In this document: positions 51,110-64,000 of the stretch, one piece after another
How positions within the stretch are numbered: position 1 is the first letter of the stretch
How the letters are laid out: every line of letters starts with the position of its first letter
DNA from: Daphnia pulex
Lineage: Eukaryota; Arthropoda; Branchiopoda; Diplostraca; Daphniidae
Direction: 5' to 3'
NCBI RefSeq assembly: GCF_021134715.1
Contig: NC_060024.1
Span: forward strand, 9,486,001-9,550,000
DNA length: 64,000 bases
Notes under the pieces: model-generated
Told to the model about the DNA's origin: nothing
Databases searched by the model: none
Seen by the model: the letters and a program-made list of their open reading frames with translations, nothing else
Made by a program: the position numbers and the translations under genes

Positions 51110-51770
51110 CTTGTAAGGGAGCTCTCAGCCGGCTAAACACGTTTACGAAAAGAAGTGAAATTGTCTATTTCACTACGCTTGGCAATGGCTACACAAGGAT
51201 GCTGGAGTGCCAGATGTCAGATAATCAATGCAAACCTAAATTATTTTGGTTCTATGAATGTGATAAATAATTAATTTACTGTCTAATTATATTTCTACTA
51301 ATTAATATCGTAAAATGAACTTCTTTTATTTTGCGATTGTATTTCAGTTAAATTTGTAAAAAAAAATTCAATGCAAAAAGTGCCACCTGGCGTCAAATTT
51401 TTCAGTCTATTAAAAGCAACTTTAAAAAATAGCGCGTAGTGTTTTCTTTTATCGAAACAACTTTTATCGCAAGCACAAACGCAAATCTATCAATCAAATA
51501 TTAGCACTCAAGAATCAAGAATGATTGAACTAATCGGAGTTTAAGACAAAAAGTGAAAAGTCTTAACGTCTTTAAATAGTAAACATCTTTTTTTTTAATA
51601 GAACCCTAACTGATTACGGAATTTTCGGAATTGACTTCATTCAACACACCTTATAAATACTTTTGTTGCTTACAATGAAAGGTAAGTTAGTTTTTAAAAG
51701 CATTTATTTGAACAAAAACGACAAGCAATAGGACAAAAGTGACAATTCACTGATTATACAGCGAAAAGAT
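51110..51770. other. intergenic region between RpS27 and RALBP1
   Basis: The first about 130 bp are the RpS27 promoter and 5' UTR. The rest is AT-rich and contains the 3' UTR of RALBP1. No coding exon is seen. Confidence 0.4.
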
Positions 51771-54700
51771 TTAAGTGATAATTCCGTTTCCACCAGTTAG
51801 TAATTTTGTCCTTTCCTCGCGTAATCGCAGCTGAGCTCTAAACTTTAAGCATGCCTCTCCCACTTCTTCGATTTGATTTTGCAGCAACATGTTCTGTTCC
51901 TATAAATTTAAAACAAAATCATTGAAAAATTTACTATAAGAGACACAGATCTACACTACAGTTAAACCTACCTCTAATTGACGGTTTTCACGCAGCACTT
52001 CAGCTAAAAGCTGTTCTTGTTCTTCTTCACCTACATCAAGACCTTCATCATCTTCAGAGCTGTCACTCCATGATCTGAAACACAAATCAAGCATTCTAAT
52101 CTTATTACAATTGACATAGACTTAACTTAATTACGTTGTATTTTCTGCTAGAATTTCCTGTAGTCTTTCCACAGACTTGCGCTCCTTCTCGATGGCTTCA
52201 GCGAGCTTTTCGATAATCTTTTCTCGTTCATGATTTTCAATCATGAGGAGCAGTTCCAGTTCTTGTTCAGTCGTTAACGGTGTTTCAAATTTTGCAGCCT
52301 TCCACACACCATTTTTATCGGATAGATTTGATTCCGTCGGAAGACCACTAATTTCAATAACTGTAACATGATTAGAAACTTCTGTTGGTTCTACGGGCGA
52401 GGGCTCTTCTGGAATGCTATCAGAATCTTGTTCGTGAACGTCAACCTGAAGCGTCTGACATTTCTGTGAATCCTGTTCCTGCTCAACAATGTCCTTTTCG
52501 TTGCAAGATTCAGGATCAGCAGTTCCAGATTCAGCCAACTGAGTGGCCTCTTCGGCAGATATTTTTGTAGGAAGAGCCAGCTCCAGTCGTAACTCAACGT
52601 CGTGTCCGCTTGATCCTGCATCTTGCAAATCCTGTGGTTTTCCAGCTCCTGAAGGCGCATTCTGGGACGCAGTAGGGGCAGAAGTAACAGTGGTCGGTGC
52701 TTGATGTTTTAATTGTCTTTTGAGTTGCGTAACGATTCGCTGTGCCTGAGTAGCAAGTAAAATTATTTTAAATTCAGTTATCGATGAAGACGGGAGAGCA
52801 GTCTTACTTCCCAAAGCTGTTCCTCACGGTGTTTCGCCACAGAACCGACACTCATCTCGCCATGGATCTGTGCCAACAGGGATTCTTGTTTCTTCAGCTC
52901 AGTTGCCATAGCCTCCAAGTCATCGGGTAAACTAACCCCAACGCCCGATAGAGGTGGGATGTACCTAAAATTGACAAGTGTAAAATTTCAAACTAAGGCT
53001 TTAAAAACCAAGCGGATGATCCGCCCACTTCCTTTGTGAGCTGCATCCTATCTACAGACCACACAATAAATAAGAGAAAGGCTACAAATTTAACACACGA
53101 TAGTTCTTATAGAAACTTTAAGTCAATCGGTTGAATTACTTTATTATCTGAGTGCCTGCAAAAAGTGACCGACTATATGCGAAAAGGCACCCCAAGACAC
53201 GGTGAGTCAAGTTCAGCGTTGGGCACAGAACGATGCTAAGATTTTGCACGTTCATCTTATTAAATCGCTCCTAGAAACAGCAAATATCAAGATTGACGTC
53301 AAACGACAAAAAATAAATATTGCTTTCTTGATGATCTGTCTACCTTTTCTATAACGTGTTCCATGAGCACCATCAACCAGGATAACAAAGTTTTATTGTG
53401 TACTGGCAATTGCCGGATTAGACCGCTAAAAGTCTCTTCTTGCAGTTGACTATCTTTAATGGAAGAGGCATCTTCAAATTTAGACAAAAGTTCATTAGTC
53501 AAAATATTATCGGGCAGTTCCCTAGAAACAGAATCCACAGTGTTATTGCATATGAAATAAAGGGGAATATTTGTCATTATGTACCGTAAATACTGCTTCA
53601 AAAGACTTGCTATAATTGGAGGATCGACGTCTTTTAATAAAACATTTTCTCTGTTGTTGTACGCACGTCGCATTTCAACTACACGGGTCTTGAGGCCGGA
53701 ACTACGGAAAATTCCTTCTTGCTGCAACCCTAAATCGAATATGAAACCAAGTTTTATTTTTATTTTTTGGGAGTTAATTGGATACAATTATTTACCGTGC
53801 TCTTCGATATAGTCGATACAACAACGAACTACAACAGGTAAATCTATACCATCATGACAACGACTTCTTTGAACGGCTAGCTCTAAAGGCACGCCAAAAA
53901 CAGGCAAATCATCTGTAAAAAAATGTTCATATTAGAATTGTAACTGATAATAACAATAATGAAAAATAAAATATATTACCTTCAAGGGAAGTGTGAGGCT
54001 TGATTTTCTTAATCTTGTCTTTGATTTTCAGTTTGTTTTTTATATCTTTGCCTTTTGCATCCTTTTCTTTATCCTTCACCTTAGTTTCTTTCTCTTTGAC
54101 TTTTGTCTCTTTTTCTTTTTCTTTCTCCTTTTCTTTTTTTTCTTTCTTCTTGTCAGATTTGTCTTGTTTGCTGGTTTCATCTCTTAATTCTTTTGGAGAA
54201 ACGTCACTTTCCTTGGACAATTTTCGATCTTTGTCCTTTTTCTTTTCTTTCTCATCCTCTTTGCTCTTCTTTTCTTTTCGACTGGAAAACTTGAACGAAC
54301 GTTTTTTCCCTTTGAAGGGACTCTTCACTTCCATTTCTGATTCTTCTGGTGAACTTTCTCCATCCAAAGCTGCGTAACCTTTATCTTTATCCTTTTTCTT
54401 GTCTTTTTCTTTGTCTTCTTTATCTTTCTTTTTGGCTCCAAGTTTACCTTCCTTGAATTTACCAGGTTTCTCTTCAAAATCACCTGTTGAACACATTACA
54501 CAACAATCAGGGGCAAGTTCTAACGAAATGATTGACCACCAAAAACCAAGACAAGAAAGAGCAGGAAGGAGAGATTAAGTCATGCAGGTTTTTCTTTTAA
54601 ATGTTTTCCTTGTTCATGCAAATAAGTGTAGGAAAAAAATATAAAAGCATATGTTTAGCCTGCATTCAGCTACTCACGGTCACTATCTCCACTCTCCTTA

Positions 54701-54774
54701 CTTGAATCACCTTCCCCTGTAACTGTTTCCAATGTGTACAAACCAGAAGTATCTGCACCCAAATTGATCTCCAT
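51771..54774 (-). CDS. RALBP1: RalA-binding protein 1 (RhoGAP, RLIP76)
   Basis: A Ral effector that acts as a GAP for Rac/Cdc42 and binds Ral-GTP in endocytosis and at the mitotic spindle. The frame starts MEINLGADTSGLYTLETVTG at 54774. The exon 53980-54487 codes a very Lys/Glu/Asp-rich low-complexity stretch (KEKEKEKETKVKEKETKVK). The RhoGAP domain follows: FGVPLELAVQRSRCHDGIDL, the Arg finger in QQEGIFRSSG (about 53710), LLKDVDPPIIASLLKQYLRE and LPVHNKTLLSWLMVLMEHV. Then comes the Ral-binding coiled coil (DDLEAMATELKKQESLLAQI, HREEQLWEVQRIVTQLKRQL). The C-terminus holds further coiled coil (MLLQNQIEEVGEACLKF) and ends TGGNGIIT. Domain order is that of RALBP1. Confidence 0.94.
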
Positions 54775-55642
54775 AGCTGAGTTAAAATAATTAACCAAAC
54801 CTCAACCAATTTTTCACAAATATACTGCCTGCACCGATATGAATGTCAGTTACTCTCACGCGATTGCAAATAATAAGACAGCATCACATAATCATCATAA
54901 TCAAAATACAATATCCCTTTTTCAAGTACCAAAATATTAAGCACACACGACGAAGCTGCTTTTAGGTACTGCTGTGTAAAAAAGCAAACAATATTTACGT
55001 ATTTATTATTTACTTTCTGTCACTTTGAAGACGATTTTGACTTGGTATGTTATTACGTATCGTTATGCTGAACCAATCGATATTTACCATAGGTTGCGAT
55101 ACAAAAAAAAAACCGCTTCCTTATAACTTACCGTCGTCATCGTAGTAGTCGTTTGTTCCACACATGAATGTTAAATAAATGTCATAGAAATGAAGTAAAC
55201 TGAAAACTTCTAACTTTCTAAGTAACTTATAGAAATTTACTTTTCCAACTAAACAACCAAACCAAGTGTTGCACAATATCGGGTTTCGCCGGGCTGTTCG
55301 TCTCATAAAATTTTCATGACACGTTGGTCACGTTCTGGAATCTCGTGACATTACAACCAATAAATTGAAAACTTTAAATTTTAAGAAGGAATTTGGTGGG
55401 TGTATTCATTTCAAATTCAAACTCTGTTTGAGTGGCTATAAAATTACAATTAGGACAAAAATCTTATCATTAAAAACACTAAAACCATAAAATTGAGCGT
55501 TAAAAGACACAAATTTGATTCATTTGGCAGGGAACTGTCAAAGATTCTCGTCTAATTGATATATTATCGTGCTTGAGAGTTAAAAACCAAGTAATTTGAG
55601 TGAATCAAGAATTCGCATAATAAAAGCGTCGTCTTAAGTAAG
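54775..55642. other. intergenic region between RALBP1 and CDC20
   Basis: RALBP1 promoter side and CDC20 3' UTR. Short unrelated open frames only. Confidence 0.4.
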
Positions 55643-57543
55643 TCATCGGAAATTGGACATGGCGTCAAGAGCAGACCTAGGCTCATTTCTACGGCCAGCT
55701 GTTCCTTTCTTTTTGTTCGGGTCAGTCTGAAAACAATTCCACAGTCGCAGGGTTTCATCCGCTCCGGCGCTCATTACAGCCGTCTCACCAGGTGACATGG
55801 CCAGATGAAGGATACGCTCATCATGACCGGTCAATTCTGCAACCTATTTCAAAAGAAGATCGTCAGAGGAGTGAGCCATAAAAGAAAATCAAAACAAAAA
55901 CTACAGACCTTGGCCTTGGTAGGATATTTCCAGATTTGCAAAGTGTGATTTGGGAATCCATGAGATGAAATAATTTCCTGGTATTCCGTATTCCAAAAGA
56001 TGCCAGAAACTTGACTTTTCGTGTCAATGGTGTCAACACATTCACCGACGTTCATGTTCCAGAGCTTGATGGAGCGATCGTTGCTGCCACCGCCAGTAGC
56101 TAGTAACCTGTTTTGCCACGGACACCACGCCATTCCTTTAACGGCAGCTTGATGTTGACTGCAGAGGAAAAATTTAACAAATTTTAATATGAATTAAACT
56201 TAAAATACGAACTAAACATACTTGAACACATGAACAGGAGTGTTTCTAGTGGTTTGACCAGTTGTTCCCTCCCAGATATGGACGAGGTTGTCGTTTCCAC
56301 CACTAGCGAGATATCTGTGGTCTCCAGACCATTTTAGTGAACATACCTTTCCATATTAAATAAAGATTTAGAAAATTAAAACAAACGACTGAAACTGATT
56401 TACCTCTTGAGTGTGTCCTTCCAGGGATGCAACTAAATGCTGTGGAATTCGTACGTCGTGATGGAATATAAGACCACTTCGTGAACCGCTCGACAGGACG
56501 TGTTCGTTCCACGCTAGGACGCCAATACGTGCAGCGTGACCAGCCATTGTACGCAATCTTCTTTGTTGCTGGATGTCCCATAATTCGACACTGCCGGTGT
56601 TGAGGCCGATCGCCAGGTAGCTTCCGTCTTGGGTAAACTGTACTGAGGATATGTAGTTATCTTCACCTTCACACTCCATCAGCTCTTGGATATCCCCTGA
56701 AGCGGCGTTCCAAAGATAGACTTGTTTGTCTAATGCGACGCTAATAAAATTAGTTTGGGACCAATCCAAAAGATTCAGATCTATATAGAAAGAAAAAAAA
56801 ATGCATGAAAAATAAAAAACTGTGAGAAAGAATACTATGAAAACTTACAATAATCGTTCATCATTGCTGGTGCGTCAAGAACCCGGTCAGCAGTGTTAGG
56901 AATGAACCGGTTGGAAGGCTTCTTTTGTGCAGATGCAGTGGCAGAGTAAAGAGCCTATAAATAACCATAGAAGTAAGTAATGGTCAGCTGTAACGTGAAT
57001 TGCTGAAAATACCTTCTGATGATTGATGTAGGCCTCCTGAGGCTTTGGAATTTGAACGGTTTGGTAAGAAAGAACACGATCACCAGAAGATTCTTCTGAA
57101 GTCATTTTGTGATGAGCAGCCTCAAAGTCAGTGGTGCTTCTGGAGGGCACCATTCGGTCACCAAGTATGTTCTGAGGTTTCCGGCAAGCGCCACCACCTA
57201 CACCAGGGCTCTTCCAACTGTTGGGCTTCCCTAATGTGGGTCCTTGAGTCATTTTGGGTGTCTTGTTATTGCTGAAAGAAGTTTCTGTTCTTTTGGGGGT
57301 TTTCGCCACCACACTTTGAGAGTTTGTGGAACAGTTCAAACTATATTTGAAACAAACCAAGATTTTTCAGTAAAATATGCAGCACACAAAGGCAAACAAA
57401 GAAAAGACAGGTGGAACACATTACCTCATATTGATGCTGCCATTACACAGAGATTTGCCTAATTTGGCTGATTGGTCATGTTTGGCTGAAGAATGGTGAT
57501 TCTCTTTCTTGTTGGACATCAAATTCACTTCACTTAAATTCAT
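55643..57543 (-). CDS. CDC20: cell division cycle protein 20 (Fizzy), APC/C coactivator
   Basis: CDC20 brings substrates to the anaphase-promoting complex and is the target of the spindle checkpoint. The start at 57543 gives MNLSEVNLMSNKKENHHSSA, with a KEN motif inside it. A C-box-like GDRMVPSRS (canonical DR[YF]IPxR) sits near 57150. The linker to the propeller reads NRFIPNTADRVLDAPAMMND. Seven WD40 blades follow, for example SVALDKQVYLWNAASGDIQE, SGSRSGLIFHHDVR, ASGGNDNLVHIWEG, LLATGGGSNDRSIKLWNM and SAGADETLRLWNCFQTDP. These fit CDC20 better than CDH1. The tail ends MSNFR, where most orthologs end in Ile-Arg, the IR tail that docks on APC3. The gene has several short introns. Confidence 0.93.
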
Positions 57544-58487
57544 TGTGATTGCTCGTAATCTGTTTTCAATTGAGAACTGAGCCACTGAAAGAAGGCGTGC
57601 AAAAGTCAGTTAGAAACATTCGATCTTTGTTCTATAATCTTATCATTAAATGGTGTCGGTAGATAAACTGTAAAGACAATCTCTCTTTTACTACAAAGAA
57701 ATAAAAAGTTATACTTACTAGTCAGGTATATATATCATAGAGTAACTGGAAAGTGCATAGGGCAAATGCTAGTCGTGAATGGAGGTCCAAACGGTTGTTA
57801 AGCTCGACGAGAAATCTAAAATCTTAAAGGGACAAATTTTCAAACTGGACAGGGTCGGCGTTGCCAATTGGACGTAAAGAGCAACATAATTAACAATGCG
57901 ATTTTAGTCATTTCGTGTTTTATAAATTATAGCAGAAGTTATGAAAATTTTAAAATTGAAATTAATTATTTTTGTATTAGGATCTAAAAAATCATTAAAA
58001 ATTTAAAAACATAACGGCATATAACCTTATCAAATATAAAAATGCAACTATGTAGTTGTAGTGCCAGTAATTTCCGATAGAGGCACATGAGGAGGTAATG
58101 GCGGGAAGCCGGGAATATGATAGATTACTTTGTATTTCAATTTGAACTGCCAATTTAATGTTGTTGTTTTTTCTGTTCATTCATTCATTCAATGGATGCT
58201 ATGAACGTTGGGCTTTTCTTACGTTATATATTCGTATTACATGGTTTTAGTAGACTCAAACCATTAAATATGACTGAGGTGGAGAACAACAAAATTTATT
58301 CTGGAAAGAAATATTGTCCGGAATTATATTTTATCACATCATGTAACAATTTACCACAACTAAGACCAATTTCTGCGTTATGTTTGAAATTTACACGAAC
58401 AAAATTGACGGTTTGACGGATGATGACTAACAAAGGTGGGTGTAAAGTTGCATTCCATTTAAATACTTTTTTTTTTCTTTTTAGAAA
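57544..58487. other. intergenic region between CDC20 and TMEM245
   Basis: CDC20 promoter side and TMEM245 3' UTR. AT-rich; no exon or repeat was recognised. Confidence 0.4.
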
Positions 58488-61483
<2,996 letters not shown>

Positions 61484-63036
61484 CTTCGTTAACCTTTAAC
61501 AAACGTTCGATAAATTTCAAGTTTTATGGAATGGCTTTCACTACACTGGGTACTTACGTAATTCCCCTGCACAGTTTAATGACTGACAACAATCAGATCG
61601 ACAAAAAGTTCGCAAAAATCGAACTTTTGATAGTAGCCTTCAAGTTCATGGCGATTGACTTGTATTGACGTAAAGTTTCGTCAGCTAGTGTTTTTATTTG
61701 AAATCTCACGGGGTTGCCAAATGTGTTTATTTAAGAAATATATATTTTTAAAAATTGTAATTTTTATTTGTTTTCATTTTTTTATCATGTTTATTATATT
61801 TACACGACTAATCTTTAGATGATACAAATATCACAATTTTCATTTTGCGAAGAATAATTACCAAAATGAAGTAAAAATTACAAAGGAGAACAAGGAAGTG
61901 AAGGAACAGACCAAGAATATGTGTTTCTGTTTGTGTGTGCGTGTTGCTGACGCGAAATTTTATTTGAGACGACACTTCAATACAAGGTTAAGTTTCCAAT
62001 GTAATTTAAGTAGCGGCGGAGGACGTATTAATGCAAACAGACTAGATGGTGACTAAAAAACACAGCATATGCAGTCACACAGTGACCTTCGAGAGTGACA
62101 CGTCAGCGACACGAAGAGTGAAGAAGTTTAAACTCCAAGGGGAGGAAAGAAACCTAATAAGCATAGTTTACCATAGGGGTAAGGCTAATGACGGATAACA
62201 AGAATCAATGAATATGTGAGAAGAACTCGTCGTCGTCGTTGCAAACCCAAAAGAAAGTTATCGATTAGATTTACATTTGAAACAAGAAACAAACGTTCGA
62301 AATTCTTTGCGCCGAAACCTTTGCGCAAATATCTACATTTTGTTAAAGTTTCTTTTGTTTGGGAAAATATTGATTCAGCGGAAAGCCAAGTTAATGGTAC
62401 ACTCTTGCATACGTAATGGGGACCCTTCGTCGTCCTGCTTTGTTGCTCCTTTTCGGTCGGCTGGGACAAAAGCAACAAAAGCGCATCGGCCTATACATTA
62501 CCTATTCGCATAGTCGCGGGAATAAACCTGTCAGTTGCATCCAATTTGTGGTTGAATGACTCCCCCGTTCGTTCGACTGAAGGAATCAAATAAATACATC
62601 ACGAAACCCAAGTTGCCGATTTGAATTTCCCCCTTTTTTGGGCAAAGCGGCGGTAAAAATTTAACCAATCAATCACCCATCAGCATTTTGAATTACATCC
62701 TCGTCGGCCATGCGAGTGCTGTGTAGTAAATCAGAAACTAGCGGGGATTTCCACTTCTTGTACGAGTCCTCTGATTAATAATGAAATTGTAAGCTCTCGG
62801 TTATGTAATTCAATAATTATCTTGCGCTAGCAAAACAGGGCTGCCTTGTTGCTCTACCTAATAACCGAGACAGCCGCTTTGGTATTCAGTGACACGAATT
62901 TTAATCCGCGACGTCGAACGGGGAAACTGCGGGGAGGAATCCTTACGTCTCCGATAATCCAATTAAGACTTAAAACAAAAAGATAGAGAGGCATGACATA
63001 GTTACGACTGTTTGCGTCAGCCGTTATTATTTGCCG
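61484..63036. other. long intergenic region
   Basis: It separates divergent genes, TMEM245 (-) and the EF-hand gene (+), so it holds both promoters. Open frames at 62,190-62,510 are short, run on both strands and look random. Several GTCACTTC/GTGAC-type motifs and AT-rich stretches occur; none forms a repeat that I can define. Confidence 0.4.
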
Positions 63037-63044
63037 TATAAATA
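63037..63044 (+). promoter_or_regulatory. TATA box of the EF-hand gene
   Basis: TATAAATA lies 118 bp upstream of the ATG at 63162. A start about 30 bp downstream (63,065-63,075) would leave a 5' UTR of about 90 bp. Unlike the housekeeping genes in this window, this gene therefore has a TATA-type, probably tissue-regulated, promoter. Confidence 0.7.
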
Positions 63045-63161
63045 CGGTCGAGACACCTCTACAAGCCATTATCGTGTTTGCTGTTGAACAGCTTGTACGC
63101 TAATAACTTTCTTATTTTAATTTCCTAGTAGTAGTGTAACCTTTTTTAGAACTTAATTACC

Positions 63162-63935
63162 ATGGACGATTACACTAAGCGTCTTGTGCTCTGCTTCAGC
63201 GAGAAACTCGATCAGGCCAAAGTCGGCTACATCGAATGGAACTCTTTCAAACTCATGGCCATGGTACGTAATACAGGTCTCAGTTATATTCATCAGTTAT
63301 ACACGTCTGCTTATTATTATTACGAGCTGACATGATTGCCGAAAGCTTAAATTTACCATTTGCCGGGTCGTTATTATTTATTTGGTTCGCAGAGAGCCAC
63401 TTTCCAGCAGTGCGGAGGCACTCACAAGGATGAAGTTTACGAAATGTATTTGCAACAGTCGAAACTGTGGTGGGACTCGTTGGTCCGCGACGTCGGCGCC
63501 GATGCTCAAGGACGGGTACGTTATTTACTGGGCGCTCTATTAGAGTTTAGAGGAGGCCGATGCCCTTTTGGCAGGCGTCCAACATTGTTGAGCAATTTAG
63601 TAAGAGACCTTATCTTATTCGCATGTGAAATAACAGGTCCACTACATCGACATGGCCAACTACGTCCGAGGCATTTCCAAAGACGCCAAAGACTTTGAAC
63701 AACTGCCGGAATTCATCAAAAATCTGGCCAATCTCGTATTCCTCATGAACGACAAAAAAGGTTTTTCTCTTACAGCCTCAGACAATTGAATTCGTTTCTA
63801 ACTCATCAAATGAAATGTCTAATTACAGCTGACGGCAAGTGGGACTTGGAAGAGTACCGCAACGGAGCCGTTGGTTGGTGTCGTTACGTCACTGGTATCA
63901 GCGACATCGACGCCGCCTACGAGACGTTGATGACG
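63162..63935 (+). CDS. EF-hand calcium-binding protein, SCP/calexcitin-like (5' part)
   Basis: Four exons, 63162-63263, 63393-63515, 63637-63760 and 63829-63935, join in phase; the rest lies beyond the window. The protein begins MDDYTKRLVLCFSEKLDQAK. It has the layout of invertebrate sarcoplasmic calcium-binding or calexcitin-like proteins: helix pairs with HKDEVYEMYLQQSKLWWDSL, DMANYVRGISKDAKDFEQLP and a loop DKKADGKWDLEE that keeps D1, D5, G6 and E12. The first loop (EKLDQAKVGYIEW) has lost the usual acidic ligands, so calcium binding there is doubtful. Such proteins buffer or sense calcium in muscle or neurons. The exact subfamily is uncertain because the last part is missing. Confidence 0.75.
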
Positions 63936-64000
63936 GTACAAATTTTCTCTCTTTTTTAACACTCGATTAGTTATTTATCAAACAAATTGACTGACCCGTG

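Noticed and set aside
53993-54377. Phe/Leu-rich, membrane-like open frames on the + strand
   Set aside because: They are antisense to the Lys/Glu-rich RALBP1 exon; AAG/GAA codons read backwards give CTT/TTC.
62185-62513. Opposed open frames in the intergenic region before the EF-hand gene
   Set aside because: Short, on both strands, no motif, no convincing splice sites and Arg/Lys-rich by composition only.

Overview
This window is eukaryotic nuclear DNA and almost certainly comes from an arthropod; a branchiopod crustacean such as Daphnia fits best. Genes are compact and multi-exon, mostly with introns of about 55-90 bp and GT-AG junctions. The ortholog set is animal (Chd1, Sin3A, RSU1, MBTPS2, RALBP1, TMEM245). 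A degraded family of Tyr-Tyr-Thr-rich secreted proteins resembles proteins I know from Daphnia gene sets. The genus is inference; the rest is read from the sequence.

Layout. 1-5,000: the last exons of an unrecognised gene, then mitochondrial ribosomal protein uS11m (+). 5,027-12,975: a complete 20-exon Chd1 (+), with Ras suppressor RSU1 (-) running towards it. 16,215-16,315: an intron-containing tRNA-Tyr (-), followed by a previously hidden 3CxxC zinc-finger gene (RTP/ZAR1-like, +). 17,668-28,900 is accessory DNA: a composite element with about 590-bp inverted arms, three decayed copies of a YYTT-protein gene, an AIFM1 pseudogene that kept its introns and lies between two of those copies, a MITE-like element with several CCGGAAGT motifs, a third copy of the inverted arm and a strong fold-back. 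29,423-36,857: USP5, a YccV/HspQ-domain membrane protein and the site-2 protease MBTPS2, all on minus. 37,848-46,178: Sin3A (-), whose last intron holds an intact-looking 3,247-bp Tc1/mariner transposon. 48,835-61,483: AP-3 sigma, RpS27, RALBP1, CDC20 and TMEM245, all on minus. 63,162 to the end: the 5' part of an EF-hand protein (+) behind a TATA box.

Most genes are housekeeping: chromatin (Chd1, Sin3A), translation (uS11m, eS27, tRNA-Tyr), ubiquitin and cell cycle (USP5, CDC20), membrane traffic and signalling (AP-3 sigma, RALBP1, MBTPS2, RSU1). They look like independent neighbours, not one pathway.

The most interesting object is the transposon in Sin3A (38,108-41,354). It has 523-bp terminal inverted repeats that look identical, an IR/DR arrangement of internal sites, a TA target duplication and a spliced DD38E transposase. 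It also carries a second, convergent, spliced and uninterrupted gene. That gene encodes a 213-residue transposase-like catalytic domain with no DNA-binding domain. Tc1/mariner elements normally carry one gene, so this two-gene layout is the best candidate for something not yet described.
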